A stretch of DNA of 64,000 nucleotides, taken from positions 1,488,001-1,552,000 of the forward strand of contig JBANDB010000005.1 in the NCBI GenBank assembly GCA_037576215.1, written 5' to 3'. This document shows positions 1-9,521 of this stretch, one piece after another. A model generated the notes under the pieces. It worked only from the letters and a program-made list of their open reading frames with translations. It was not told where the DNA came from and did not search any database. The DNA is from Armillaria gallica (lineage: Eukaryota; Basidiomycota; Agaricomycetes; Agaricales; Physalacriaceae). The translations under genes and the position numbers were made by a program. Position 1 is the first letter of the stretch. Every line of letters starts with the position of its first letter.

Positions 1-2700
1 GAATGTCGTCATTCGACGCTTTGCATTCAAATTTAGGACTTCGATAGACGGGGTTGTGACCGAGGGAAGGGTCTGCTGCTCATTGAAAGAAGCCGTAGCT
101 TGCAGGATATTGAGGAGCCTGTGGGCTCATTAGAAGTACGAGGTGGCAGTCAATTCTTCAAGTGACACATTTTAGGAACGGGGCGCAGCTGTCACATTGC
201 CGCAGGTATGAGACTGCTCAAAAATATGGTGAAGGTGTAAAAGCAGCGCTGTGAAGATCCGGCGTCTTCATTCCTAAATTATTTCAAGGACACTGGCATC
301 TTATCTGATATCAGAAACTGCTGATTATAACAGATAAAAGGTACCTCACTGTCGTTTTGATGTTTCCTAGTGATGATATATGAAGGGACAGATGATAACA
401 TGTTAACAACCTTGAAGAGAAGATGGCAACGGGACCGTTCAGTAGAATAAGAGGTCGGCATAGCAGTAGATAGCACGTCGGTCGGAGAAGCTTAGAACGG
501 CGTAGCGCCCCAGTATGGGATAGACAAGCCTGGGTGTAGAAGAGACGTATGGAAGATAGAACCCGTGCAATTGAATGGAACCGTCCTCGAGGGCTAATAC
601 CCCGTCTAGATTTCGCAATGGTCGACGGTCATTGGTTCATGGACATAAACAATTCATAGCGAGGTCGCTAGTTTGGGAAACCAGTTGTGTATCTTGACGC
701 CAAGACAATAGAACGATACTTTCCGACAAACAGATTGCGTGCTTCATACCCATCCACACGGTACCGGTGAGATGCGACCAGCGTGACTCCCATTCATCGA
801 GCCCATGTTGAGTCTCCCGACAGGATATCTGCAGTGGAAGTCACCATCAGAAGGATTTCTTAGGGACTGAATTATGAACTTTACTTGGCGGCAGGTACGA
901 AAACCTAGTTCTTACCTCATCGAAGTTTCATACAGGCGGTAAATCCAGGGAAGGTTCGTTACTCTGTACCGTCTCGTAAGATGAGGGCGAAATACGATAA
1001 TCAGCGGTACTCACAACACGGTACGTTCGTCCCGGGGTCCATATAAAAACGGCTATCGAACCGCTTTCCCTCAAATATATGATATGCTTCAGCGACTCAA
1101 ATGACAGTCATGTCAATATGTGAGTTTGAGAAACCGGTGATTGTGTACATCTTGACGAGGACGTACCAAAACGACAGCCTGAAGGGAATATGGCACCGTG
1201 GCCACGGCACTGATCACAGATGCGAGTGAACGATGCGCTTAGTATATGCCGTCCAGCTGATTTCCGACGAGGGCGGAGGGGAGGGTAACGAGTCAGCGAT
1301 TGCGGCAGAAGAACCTCTGTTCTAAGACTTCAAACGTGTTCCTGTGTCACTGTCGAGAGTGTGCAACCAAGGATCGTCTATACGTTAGGATAGAAATAAC
1401 AGGCATCCACTAGATTCATCTCTTAGCGCCATATGATCACCCTCTTGCATCAGTAAGATGCCGCTGGTAAGATCGATAGATAGATAACCGGCAAAAGAAT
1501 CAACACTATACAGCCTTGGCATTCCCGGCAGTTAAGAACACAAATGGCGACGGGAAAGACCTTTCTGTACTCACTCTAAGTATTTCTTGACAGCACAGCT
1601 CCTGGTCGGCACGCCGCACAGAATATACATCAGCATTGGAGAGATGGTGCCCTGTTCTATTGCTTTGCCGAGGAAGTAGAATCTTTCACCAGAATATGCG
1701 TTGATTGTCACTAGAAGATGAGGATGTAGGACTAGACTGATGAAGAATAATTTCAAAGGGAAGGGTTTCCAGTTTGTGGTGCTGGTATGTGGCGAAGAGC
1801 ACGCGGTAGGGAAGATGCCTTAAGGCGGATGCCACGTGTCTATCAGGCGGGCCGGATGGGATGCCACGTGGCATCTCCCCCTACCCTGTTCCTTGTTGGT
1901 TCCCTTCTTCGCCACAGCGCTTTTGCATTGACCGAGGATACGAACAAGGGTGTGCAGTGCGCCTATCCTCATGTTTCTCCCTGGATCCTAACCGTGTATT
2001 AAGCCACATTCAAGTCTCAAGTTCAACAATTTCAGGTTGGAACATGAAAATTGAACGGAAAACTTCTGCCAACCTGAGTCGTTGTAACGATGCCCAACGG
2101 CTCTCCCTGATCTGGCAGGTATGGAACCGGTTTCTTGTCTGTTGGCACCTCCACAGCCATCACGCCGCGTATTAATGAGCTACGCTCGGTTTACGTCTTC
2201 ACATGGCTGGTTGTCATCGTCTTGAGCGCTGTATCCACAAGGAGCCGCCACATTTGCACGGTTGTCTACATTTAATCTACCGTGCGTTCCTTCAGCATCC
2301 CCTTCGGCGGACTACTTTGGAACTATGAACAATCTCTCCGGATTCCAAGGCTCATCTGACGCCTGATTATGCAGACACATGATGTCTTGCCAACTCTCGA
2401 CGCCAAAAATCAACAATCGTTTCTGATGGAATATCTACGACACGACTCTCACAACAATCTGACAATGTCGTGGAAACCTATGTCCACGTTGTGCAGATAC
2501 CGCTCGGAAGCGCCTTTGCTTCAACAGCTATCTGTCGCAATGCTGAGTTTTCTCACCTGACAATGTCGCTCTACTTCCGCCTGAAACGTTGTTTTCATGA
2601 AAAAAAGCATGTTCGCATAGCCTTGGTACACAATTGCGTACCCTTTGTTTCTTCGCTACTTAAAGCTCGATGAAACTTCCAATAAACATCATTCCTCCTC
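1..2700. other. No supported gene
   Basis: Short reading frames occur on both strands, but none has a convincing start, codon flow or family resemblance. The only clear structure is the 16-bp palindrome at 1860-1875. The last 100 bases are pyrimidine-rich and probably form the promoter and 5' leader of the gene starting at 2732. Confidence 0.6.
1860..1875. repeat. 16-bp perfect palindrome centred on an E-box
   Basis: GATGCCACGTGGCATC equals its own reverse complement and contains CACGTG, the core site of bHLH regulators. A half-copy, GATGCCACGTG, lies about 30 bases upstream (about 1828). Regulatory function is inference; no gene start lies close by. Confidence 0.5.
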
Positions 2701-2731
2701 ACTCAGTCGAACTCCTACTGCATCCGTCGAG

Positions 2732-4123
2732 ATGAACGCCCTTCACCCAAACTATGCCCCCCTTCACGACATCGTCAACTTTGTTGAATATAGGTTTCGT
2801 GACGAATCTGAGCGCACGGGTCGCTGTACGACGATATCTTTCCCGTCATTTTCCGCTCCGGTCCACATCCCAGTCATCTTGCGCGATCCTCATTACAGCG
2901 TCTACAGATATGTCTCGCTTCCTTCACTAGAGTTCGAGGATCTGAACGAACTGGAAGTACTCCTTCGGGATTCTACCATATCCAGTCCACCCCAGGATGG
3001 GGAGTTCCTAGAAATAACCGTCTCGAACCCTATGTTCCGGTCCATCTTCAGTCGACCGGTCGATACCCGTGCGCCTGATTTCCGAGCATTGGTTTTGCAC
3101 AACGTCGCGATAATAGATCTCCAACTTTGGTCAGACGTTTTAAAGCCTTTTGTTCGCCTAGCGTTTAGCGATGTCAACCAAATTATTCTATTTGGCCCTG
3201 GGAGAATCGCAGTTCCCACGTGCTGGGCAAGGAACGTCACTTCCCTGAAGTTCTCGAACGTATCTACGTCTCGAGATACTTTATACCAAATCATATGCTC
3301 CTGCTTGAAGCTCGATATTCTCACTCTTGGGCATATTCGTCTCACCGTGACCGAAGTTCACGCTGAGACAGCGGCCCTCGCTGCGAATCATGTACACGAC
3401 CTCAAAGAGCTTTCCCTCTTCAATTTCCCTCATGCTCATATGGTTGACTTTCTCAAACTGATCCGGAAATCAGCCCAAGTCAAGATCTCCGTTGACAGCC
3501 TACAGAGGCTTATTATTGTTATGGACCCGACGTTGAACTCGGCTCCCAGCGCTGATCTAAAATATGAGCTTACGACTCTTCTCAGGGACAATCTCTTCCG
3601 ACGCAGTGGGGACGCTCCGAGCAGGCTCAAGGAATTGCGCGTCGTCTGTGAGGCATTCGATGGTTACAGTAAGTACCCTATGTTTTCTTTGTGATCCGTA
3701 TCTTATATGTGGAGAACAGTCTCCGGCAATGTACTGCCCCAGATATCACTCACGACTCTGATCCGGCACTCCAGGCTATCAAAAGTGACTTTGGACCTCT
3801 GGGAGAAGCCGACGATGCCGATTCAACTGCTGGGTCGGATAGTCGATGGCCTACCCACACATGCCTCGCTGGATATCGTCTTCTCTACAAGCGGAAATGT
3901 GCCGAAGGAGCTGGAAGTTTTAGATGGAGCAATTACGGAAAGGTATGAGAGAGGAAGACCTAGTTTGGGAGAGCGACCTCCCACTATATTTCTGGTGATT
4001 GAAATCTATAGCTCTGCCTCGAACGAAGTTGCCAAACGTAAAGCTCAGGAGAATTTTAAGCAGCATGTTTGGCGACAGAGTATACATAAAGGGTATCTCG
4101 CTATCAAAGACAGTATCGCCTAG
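2732..4123 (+). CDS. Hypothetical protein, LRR-like, two exons
   Basis: Two exons, 2732-3668 and 3720-4123, join in frame across a 51-nt intron (donor GTAAGT, acceptor AACAG) to give 446 residues. The ATG at 2732 is the first in frame and follows a pyrimidine-rich leader. No F-box is visible. The body alternates hydrophobic strands and short helices (for example VTSLKFSNVS, LDILTLGHI, LKELSLFNF), the irregular leucine-rich pattern found in many Agaricomycete F-box/LRR-type proteins, so a protein-interaction role is possible but not shown. No signal peptide or membrane segment is apparent. The second exon could be read in competing frames, but only the joined frame stays open to the TAG at 4121. 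Confidence 0.7.
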
Positions 4124-4292
4124 GTATCAGTTTCGTCCGTAGATTTCTATGTTACATTTGTCCAAATCTATCCTTCATTAATGCATTCATATGCTACCCA
4201 AGCCCGGCGCGCCATATCTTGTCCGCGCTTCTGAAATATATAATAGAGCAAGGTCCGCTAATCCGTGTCCCGAAATGGTTCCCTAGTCTGCT

Positions 4293-4911
4293 TCATACGC
4301 GTCCTTTGCCCCGTATAAGAAGATGAATTGTCGCCCCATCACGAATGTCATACGCAGAAAGGCGGTCTTCAAATGCGAGCCATCGCCCGCCATAGATGAG
4401 ATGTTGCTCCTCTGGCGGATGACCTTCCGATTCATGGACTAGCGCTGCTAGGTCGGATACGAACGCAGACTGAGGGAGTGACAGCGGTATCTGTTTTCCT
4501 GCAATTGTCTTTACACAAATTGCCATCAATGGAGACGTTGCTCGAGCAAGTCCTGATAGCAAGTTAGTATCTCAATAGGTGGAAAAAAGGACATTGGTAC
4601 TCACGACTGATGACCCGAATACCAGAGATAAATGTACTCATTTCTTCCCATAGATTTGGTGGAATGTCGACGTAGTGGCCAGCGCATATGGCCAGCTCGT
4701 TGGTTTGGATGACCAATTTCAAGGAGTCGTTCCCCGGGAAGAAATATTGCCGTGTAATGGCGACAAAATCCTAAATGCTGCAAGTTAGTTTGTGGGTTTC
4801 TCGCTGAGGTCCGTTCCTTACCTCATACCGCGATACTTCAGACCTACTGACAAAGACACGAGTGTTCCCGTCAGTAGCGACGATGTATTTTTTAATGTCT
4901 GAGTCACACAT
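4293..4911 (-). CDS. Protein with C-terminal ubiquitin-like fold
   Basis: Exons 4911-4822, 4770-4605 and 4552-4293 join in frame (30 codons, 55 codons plus one base, then 260 nt) to give 171 residues. Both introns have standard donors and a CTAAC branch point. The last about 75 residues follow ubiquitin: an opening strand AICVKTIAGKQIPL, a PPEEQHLIYGG stretch matching ubiquitin PPDQQRLIFAG, and an end IHLLIRGKGRV near LHLVLRLRGG. Several ubiquitin lysines are missing and the C terminus does not end in a free di-glycine, so it is more likely a structural or docking domain than a conjugated modifier. The N-terminal about 90 residues also look like a compact alpha/beta domain. The ATG at 4911 is the only in-frame start after an upstream stop, but a further 5' exon cannot be excluded. 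Confidence 0.65.
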
Positions 4912-4940
4912 TGCTGTCGAGGGGATGGGTGTAAGTTCAG

Positions 4941-5531
4941 AATAGCTTTGTCCTTCGTCCTGAGTTTTATGGCAGCCTGGAAGTTGGCAAGAACTACGCC
5001 CGTCACCACGGGGCTGTGTTCGACTTCTTTAGAATTGACGGCTGTGTCATGATTGAGCCACAGAAGAAGGAAGATCGACTGAAATGGAGATCTCTCAAGT
5101 TTGTGAGCGAACTGGACCGGGCGCTGTGGACAGACTTACAGATGTCAGAGGAGAATGGCATAGTATAACAGATTCGCTTCCGAGTGCATGGTCTTACAAA
5201 GAACTAGACGTGCAGAAGAAGCCGCGCATCACCAGCGGGACCGGAATAGTAAGCACAGCTTGTGGAAAGAACAGTACTCTTTCGTCTTCATGGACCCACC
5301 CCCTGCTGTCTAAACTACGCAGAAACGCCATAACCTCGCTAATTCCTCTCCGCAGCAAACCTATCCAAGCTTCGGTTGATCAACGTCATGGCCGTGTGTG
5401 TTCTCAGGGCACAGATGCTGTACAAACGTGTTCCTCGGCTCCAGCACCTCCGTTTAGAAGACACCACATGGGGACAAGGGTGTTCGAGTGAATTTCTTAG
5501 CCCGCAATTTGTTCGCGGGAACTGTGAGTAA
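4941..5531 (+). pseudogene. Possible LRR/F-box gene fragments
   Basis: Two coherent plus-strand stretches lie here. 4941-5169 is open for about 75 codons and includes a WRSLKFVSELDRALWTDL segment, loosely like the region after an F-box. 5356-5531, just after an AG acceptor, reads as a leucine-rich strand pattern (LSKLRLINV, LQHLRLEDTTW) and ends at TAA. The frames between them do not connect and no start is convincing. Best read as debris of one or two LRR-type genes; chance coding is possible. Confidence 0.3.
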
Positions 5532-6730
5532 CCAATGAGCGTCCCGTGTACACTGCGCTACTAGAATGCACCTGGTTTGCTGACATTGCTGACACGGTCC
5601 TATGCGCGCGGATGAGGAGACAGATAAACCAGAGAAAGGCGTTGTTTCCGATTGATAACCAAGATTCTATCGATGAACCGTTTCGATGTGACTGACTCAG
5701 CGTGGATACGATACCCTTGGGGAAAAGACAGATTCCTTATATTCTGGCGCAGAAGAGGAAGCCCATGGGTCACTCACTTGAACGGCAGGGGAGATAGCGA
5801 AATGGTTGTCGTGGTCCTGGACAAAGCACCAATTTCTGGCCATGAGGCGGCCAGCAAGAAACATAGCGCGCCCTGCCTGGAGGAGCCATAAACCTGTTCA
5901 ATCGGCGATGAAGAGTACAGCATAAGTACAGCATATAAAGAAAAAGACTACCGCACTACATTGACGTTTGCTGCAGCTGTAAGGAGAGAACAGAACGCTG
6001 CCTCTCATCGTTTTTTATTTCAATCAAAACAGCACCTATACAGCATCGAGTGGAGTACATTCAGGCGATTCAGGGATTCGACGGAAGTTTCAAAGTGAAG
6101 GCGAATGACGAAAGGCACCAGGAAACAATGTTCATTCGGACTGAGCCAAGATTCTCAATAAGCGACAAGAAAAGTGTCGAGTCGATGCTCATAGTGACGA
6201 AGCTCATAGTCAAGCGCCAATTCTGAGATGATCACCAGAGGCTATCCATGATTGGAGTAAGAAGCAGTGCATACCAGCACGTACAACTAAATGGATCATA
6301 CCAACGCGGCGGGTACGCGGAGAAGTCGGATTGCCCAAGGGTTGTTTCGATCACGTGTCTCCCGACTCGATCCGACGGAAAGTGGCGGACCGAGAGCTTC
6401 AGTGAACGTTTTCCACCGCGATTTGCTTGTTGTCCTGTCTTCCAAAACTTACTTCAGGTTCCTAGGCGGATACTTCTAACTAAACTACAATCTAGAGACA
6501 TGGCGTCTCCGGTTGGTCTCCGTTCTCCGAATGAGCCTAAGCTGTCGTCACAGCGCTTAACAGGCCGACAGCTTTAGCGTCTAGCTTAACCGCATTTTTT
6601 AAAATCAGGTATCGCCCTGTACTGCTTGCTGTCATGATAATAATAAGCAGCTGTTCGAGGTCCATCTCATTTAACAGCCGATACATCGCATAAAGGCCAT
6701 CTTACACCTTCGCCAACCCCCCAATTCAAC
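5532..6730. other. No supported gene
   Basis: Several 60-110 codon frames exist (for example 5652-5891 and 6248-6577 on the plus strand) without recognisable domains, introns or start context. Nothing is annotated. Confidence 0.5.
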
Positions 6731-7233
6731 ATGAGTACCACCGAACAAGAGTCCAAGAGGTTAGTCCGACTGGACAGCATCGCTTGAACTCTTGTTGATT
6801 CCTTTTCAGTGAACTGGCCAAAGAAGAGAACACCTGCAATGCTGGCGAGGGCAATGCACCCCAAGCGCCGTCTCAGAGTTCTGACGTGCAAGCTACGTCA
6901 ACTTCCTCTGAATCTGCGGGAGGAAAGAAAGGACGAAAATTACGCTTGTGAGTGCATATTTCAATAAAATCTTTCTTGTGCTTGCATTGACGATGATCCC
7001 AGGATCCTAATGCCTTTTCGAATCCTTCGCAAGCGTTACTCCACTCTCATGCATTCTAAATTCGACAAGGACGACGAGGATGATACGTAAGTATCTGCAC
7101 TTAGTTTCTTAAAATTTACATCAACGTTGGATGAAGGGACCAAAAACCGAGAGGCCGTCCCTCAGGAAATGTGACCGGCTCTGGCAGCACAAAACCTAAG
7201 CCTCCACAAAAACCAACCTCTGGTACTCGCTGA
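6731..7233 (+). CDS. Small Ser/Lys-rich hypothetical protein, four exons
   Basis: Exons 6731-6759, 6810-6947, 7003-7086 and 7137-7233 join in frame (348 nt, 115 residues) and end at TGA. All three introns are 50-55 nt with GT..AG ends. The protein is low-complexity and hydrophilic: an acidic/Ser-rich N-terminal half, a basic segment GGKKGRKLR, a short amphipathic basic stretch MPFRILRKRYSTL, an acidic DKDDEDDT and a Pro/Lys/Gly tail. No signal peptide, membrane helix or known domain is visible, and no function can be assigned. The clean four-exon structure in such a short gene is the main evidence that it is real. A foldback element begins 57 bases after its stop. Confidence 0.65.
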
Positions 7234-7289
7234 GGTGGAACTTGCTCTCGTTATTAGGATGGTTGAGTGGCGTACAAGAACATTGGTTA

Positions 7290-7417
7290 TCACAGCTGGG
7301 GTGCGACTATTTTTGGATGCTCAAAATAAAATCAAAATCCGAGACGAGGCAAATCCGACATTTCGCACTTTGATTCTATTTTGACTGGCCAAAAATAGTC
7401 GCCACCCCGCTGTGTGA
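7290..7417. mobile_element. 128-bp foldback MITE-like element
   Basis: The sequence folds back on itself. The left arm starts TCACAGCTGGGGTGCGACTA and the right arm ends, reading its complement, TCACACAGCGGGGTGGCGAC. Both continue into TATTTTTGG and then a related A-rich tract (TCAAAATAAAATC against TCAAAATAGAATC). The arms are about 45-50 bases with few mismatches and leave a short loop near 7345-7365. There is no coding capacity. The form fits a miniature inverted-repeat element; no target duplication was certain. Confidence 0.65.
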
Positions 7418-7681
7418 CATTATGACTCGTATTTTTCGTTTATGGACAGTATTGTTTACAGTATACCCACAATACCCATTTTTCGAGTCTCTCATCAATG
7501 TATCAGATTTATCCAAGGGGTAATTAATGAATACTACTCTAACGTCGAGGAGCACTCAAACGGCGGGGTTTCAAGCGTCAAAGGAGATATTCACTGTCGG
7601 TGTACATGGTCCTTCTTGAGAGTCGTGGGATGCGGGAGAATGAAAGTATTATATCTCGCATGCACTTGCAATTATACAAGT

Positions 7682-8624
7682 CTATACTTTCGACTTCGTT
7701 TCAAGGAGATCATCAATCATAGATATAACATCGGGATCGGCCAAAATACTCGTCTTATCCTCAGACGCCAACTTCAGCGTCTTAATCTCCTGCAAGAGGC
7801 CCCAGCCGATATCCCCTTCGCGATTGCAGCCCTCGGTGCTCAACGAATGGATGTTTCTCTCGATCTGGTCTAGAGAAGTCCTGCCGTTGCAAGTAGCCTT
7901 CACCATGTCCTTCCACTGCTCTCTCGGCATATACTTGTAGTTTCCCTTTCGCGACCCACTAAAATGAAAATCCTCCCGAATAGAGGTCCCTGGACTCTCT
8001 GCATTCTTCCAAAATGAAAAGACGACGGTGACAGCGCCGATTCCGCCTGTCTTTCGAATATCGCGAGAGAGACTGACAGTAGGATCATGTTCGGCCTGGT
8101 ATCCAGGAATGACTTTTCCCAGGTCGCAGACCTTGCAGCTGGCAACGAGGAATTCAGGAAGGTTGGGTCCGATTGCAGCACCTTCGAAGAGGATGACTTC
8201 CAGCCCTTTCCCTTTCGCAGGCATGTAATTGGTGTGAAGACGAAGCGCCTCGACGACTGCCCAGCGAAAGGTGCCCTCATACTTCTGAAATGAGAGTAAA
8301 TCATGCATCGCATACAGACAAATGTCCGTAAGACTCACATGGATCCAGTCTGAAGGTATCAAGTTCGTTGGAACTTGGCAACGCAGTTTATGGAATTTCC
8401 AGTCGGACCGCTGGCAATCCTTGCTGTAAGACTTGGTTTAGCCAATATTGAAGATATAGAGTAAACGCACTAACGCAGTATCGCACATCCTGGCATTTTG
8501 AGCACATCTTCATTTTATGGCCATCGTATCCCTTTGACTTATGTGGACATTCAGGGAACTGACAAAGGCGTTCTGGTTTGGGGTCCGTCCAGGCAATCCC
8601 AAGTTCAGGCATGAACATAGGCAT
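7682..8624 (-). CDS. MYND-type zinc-finger protein
   Basis: Exons 8624-8475, 8431-8339 and 8284-7682 give 281 residues in frame. A MYND finger occupies about residues 21-69: paired cysteines in CQFPEC and CSKC, then YC, DCQRSDW and FHKLRC. MYND fingers bind Pro-rich partners and usually sit in regulatory or methyltransferase-type proteins; no SET domain is visible. The C-terminal 200 residues are a mixed alpha/beta region of unknown fold. The first intron is awkward: the acceptor best placed after its branch point (exon start 8423) shifts the frame, while the one used here (exon start 8431) keeps it but adds two residues between YC and the next Cys. The ATG at 8624 is the first in frame; non-ATG codons precede it. 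Confidence 0.75.
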
Positions 8625-8868
8625 TTTCAACAAGAGGTAGCTTGTAGTGAACGATGGAACGATAGTGGATGGAGACCAAAGTTTCTATTACGTCATTAAT
8701 ACAAGATGGTGTGGTGTATGGTCCAGAGTAATAACGTTGGATGAAGGAAGAGGAGGCATTTTCAAATTCGTGCTAAATTGTAGCACATGTGATCATGACG
8801 CGGTGCGATCATTTATTTTTCAAATTTCATCTTCATTTCCTTCTCGACTCTGCTGACTTGCTGCTAAC

Positions 8869-9138
8869 CTGGGCCATTTCGTCGAGGCATCTTCCTTGTA
8901 TCACGCTATAATGATAATGGCAAGTTAAACTGTGATTTCTCCCACCAATATGTCTCAGAGCCTCAATACACTCCGTATGTTCTCCTCTTTTCCTGCTTAC
9001 TACCATGGCAATGGTAGGTCTGAGACCGTCTGACTCGCCAGGATCACAACATGAGTTCGGCAACGGATTGACGGCGCGTATCTCTCCTTTTCGAAACACC
9101 GGGAAAGCGAATGGTGGTTTTGTGGACAGTGTAGGCCA
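8869..9138 (-). pseudogene. Ankyrin-like exon remnant upstream of the MYND gene
   Basis: An open stretch of 90 codons runs from just after a TAG (9139-9141) to a GT donor at 8868. It includes ESDGLRPTIAMVV, GEHTECIEALRHIGG and a later IQGRCLDEMAQ, which resemble ankyrin repeat text. It has no ATG and no joined neighbours. Fungal proteins often combine ankyrin repeats with a MYND finger, and the MYND gene starts 245 bases downstream on the same strand, so this may be a detached or decayed ankyrin part of that gene. It could also be an independent fragment. Confidence 0.35.
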
Positions 9139-9521
9139 CTAAATCGTAGAAGAGGCTAGACAACGACCAAAGTATCTGCTGACCTTAGGGCCTCGGGTAT
9201 TCTCACTGGGAGGAAGAAGGTAGAATTTCTTGGTCAAGATGCTGCCGAACACTAAAGGCGAGTAGATTGCGAGTCGAACGCGCCTGGTACGGGATTTCAT
9301 AGCATGTGTTCATAAGACTCAGTACTTATGTCAGGTCACGCTAATGGTTTATGAACCGTCTACTGATGCTGGTCTCACATTCGAGTCTTCCCCTCTGATG
9401 GTATTCCTTTCTCTATATCACTGTTGCACTTTCCATACCCTGGCGCTCTCGTACTCGTAACCAGTCTGTTACCACCCGCAGCATCTTCCACACATTTGAG
9501 AAATCTGCATGCAAAAAATAG
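9139..9521. other. Intergenic, 3' flank of the megasynthase
   Basis: No frame or motif of note. The megasynthase stop codon TAG is at 9522-9524 on the minus strand, so this is its 3' untranslated and terminator region. Confidence 0.5.

Noticed and set aside
2902..3345. 147-codon minus-strand frame
   Set aside because: Lies wholly opposite exon 1 of the gene at 2732-4123 and has no domain, start context or introns.
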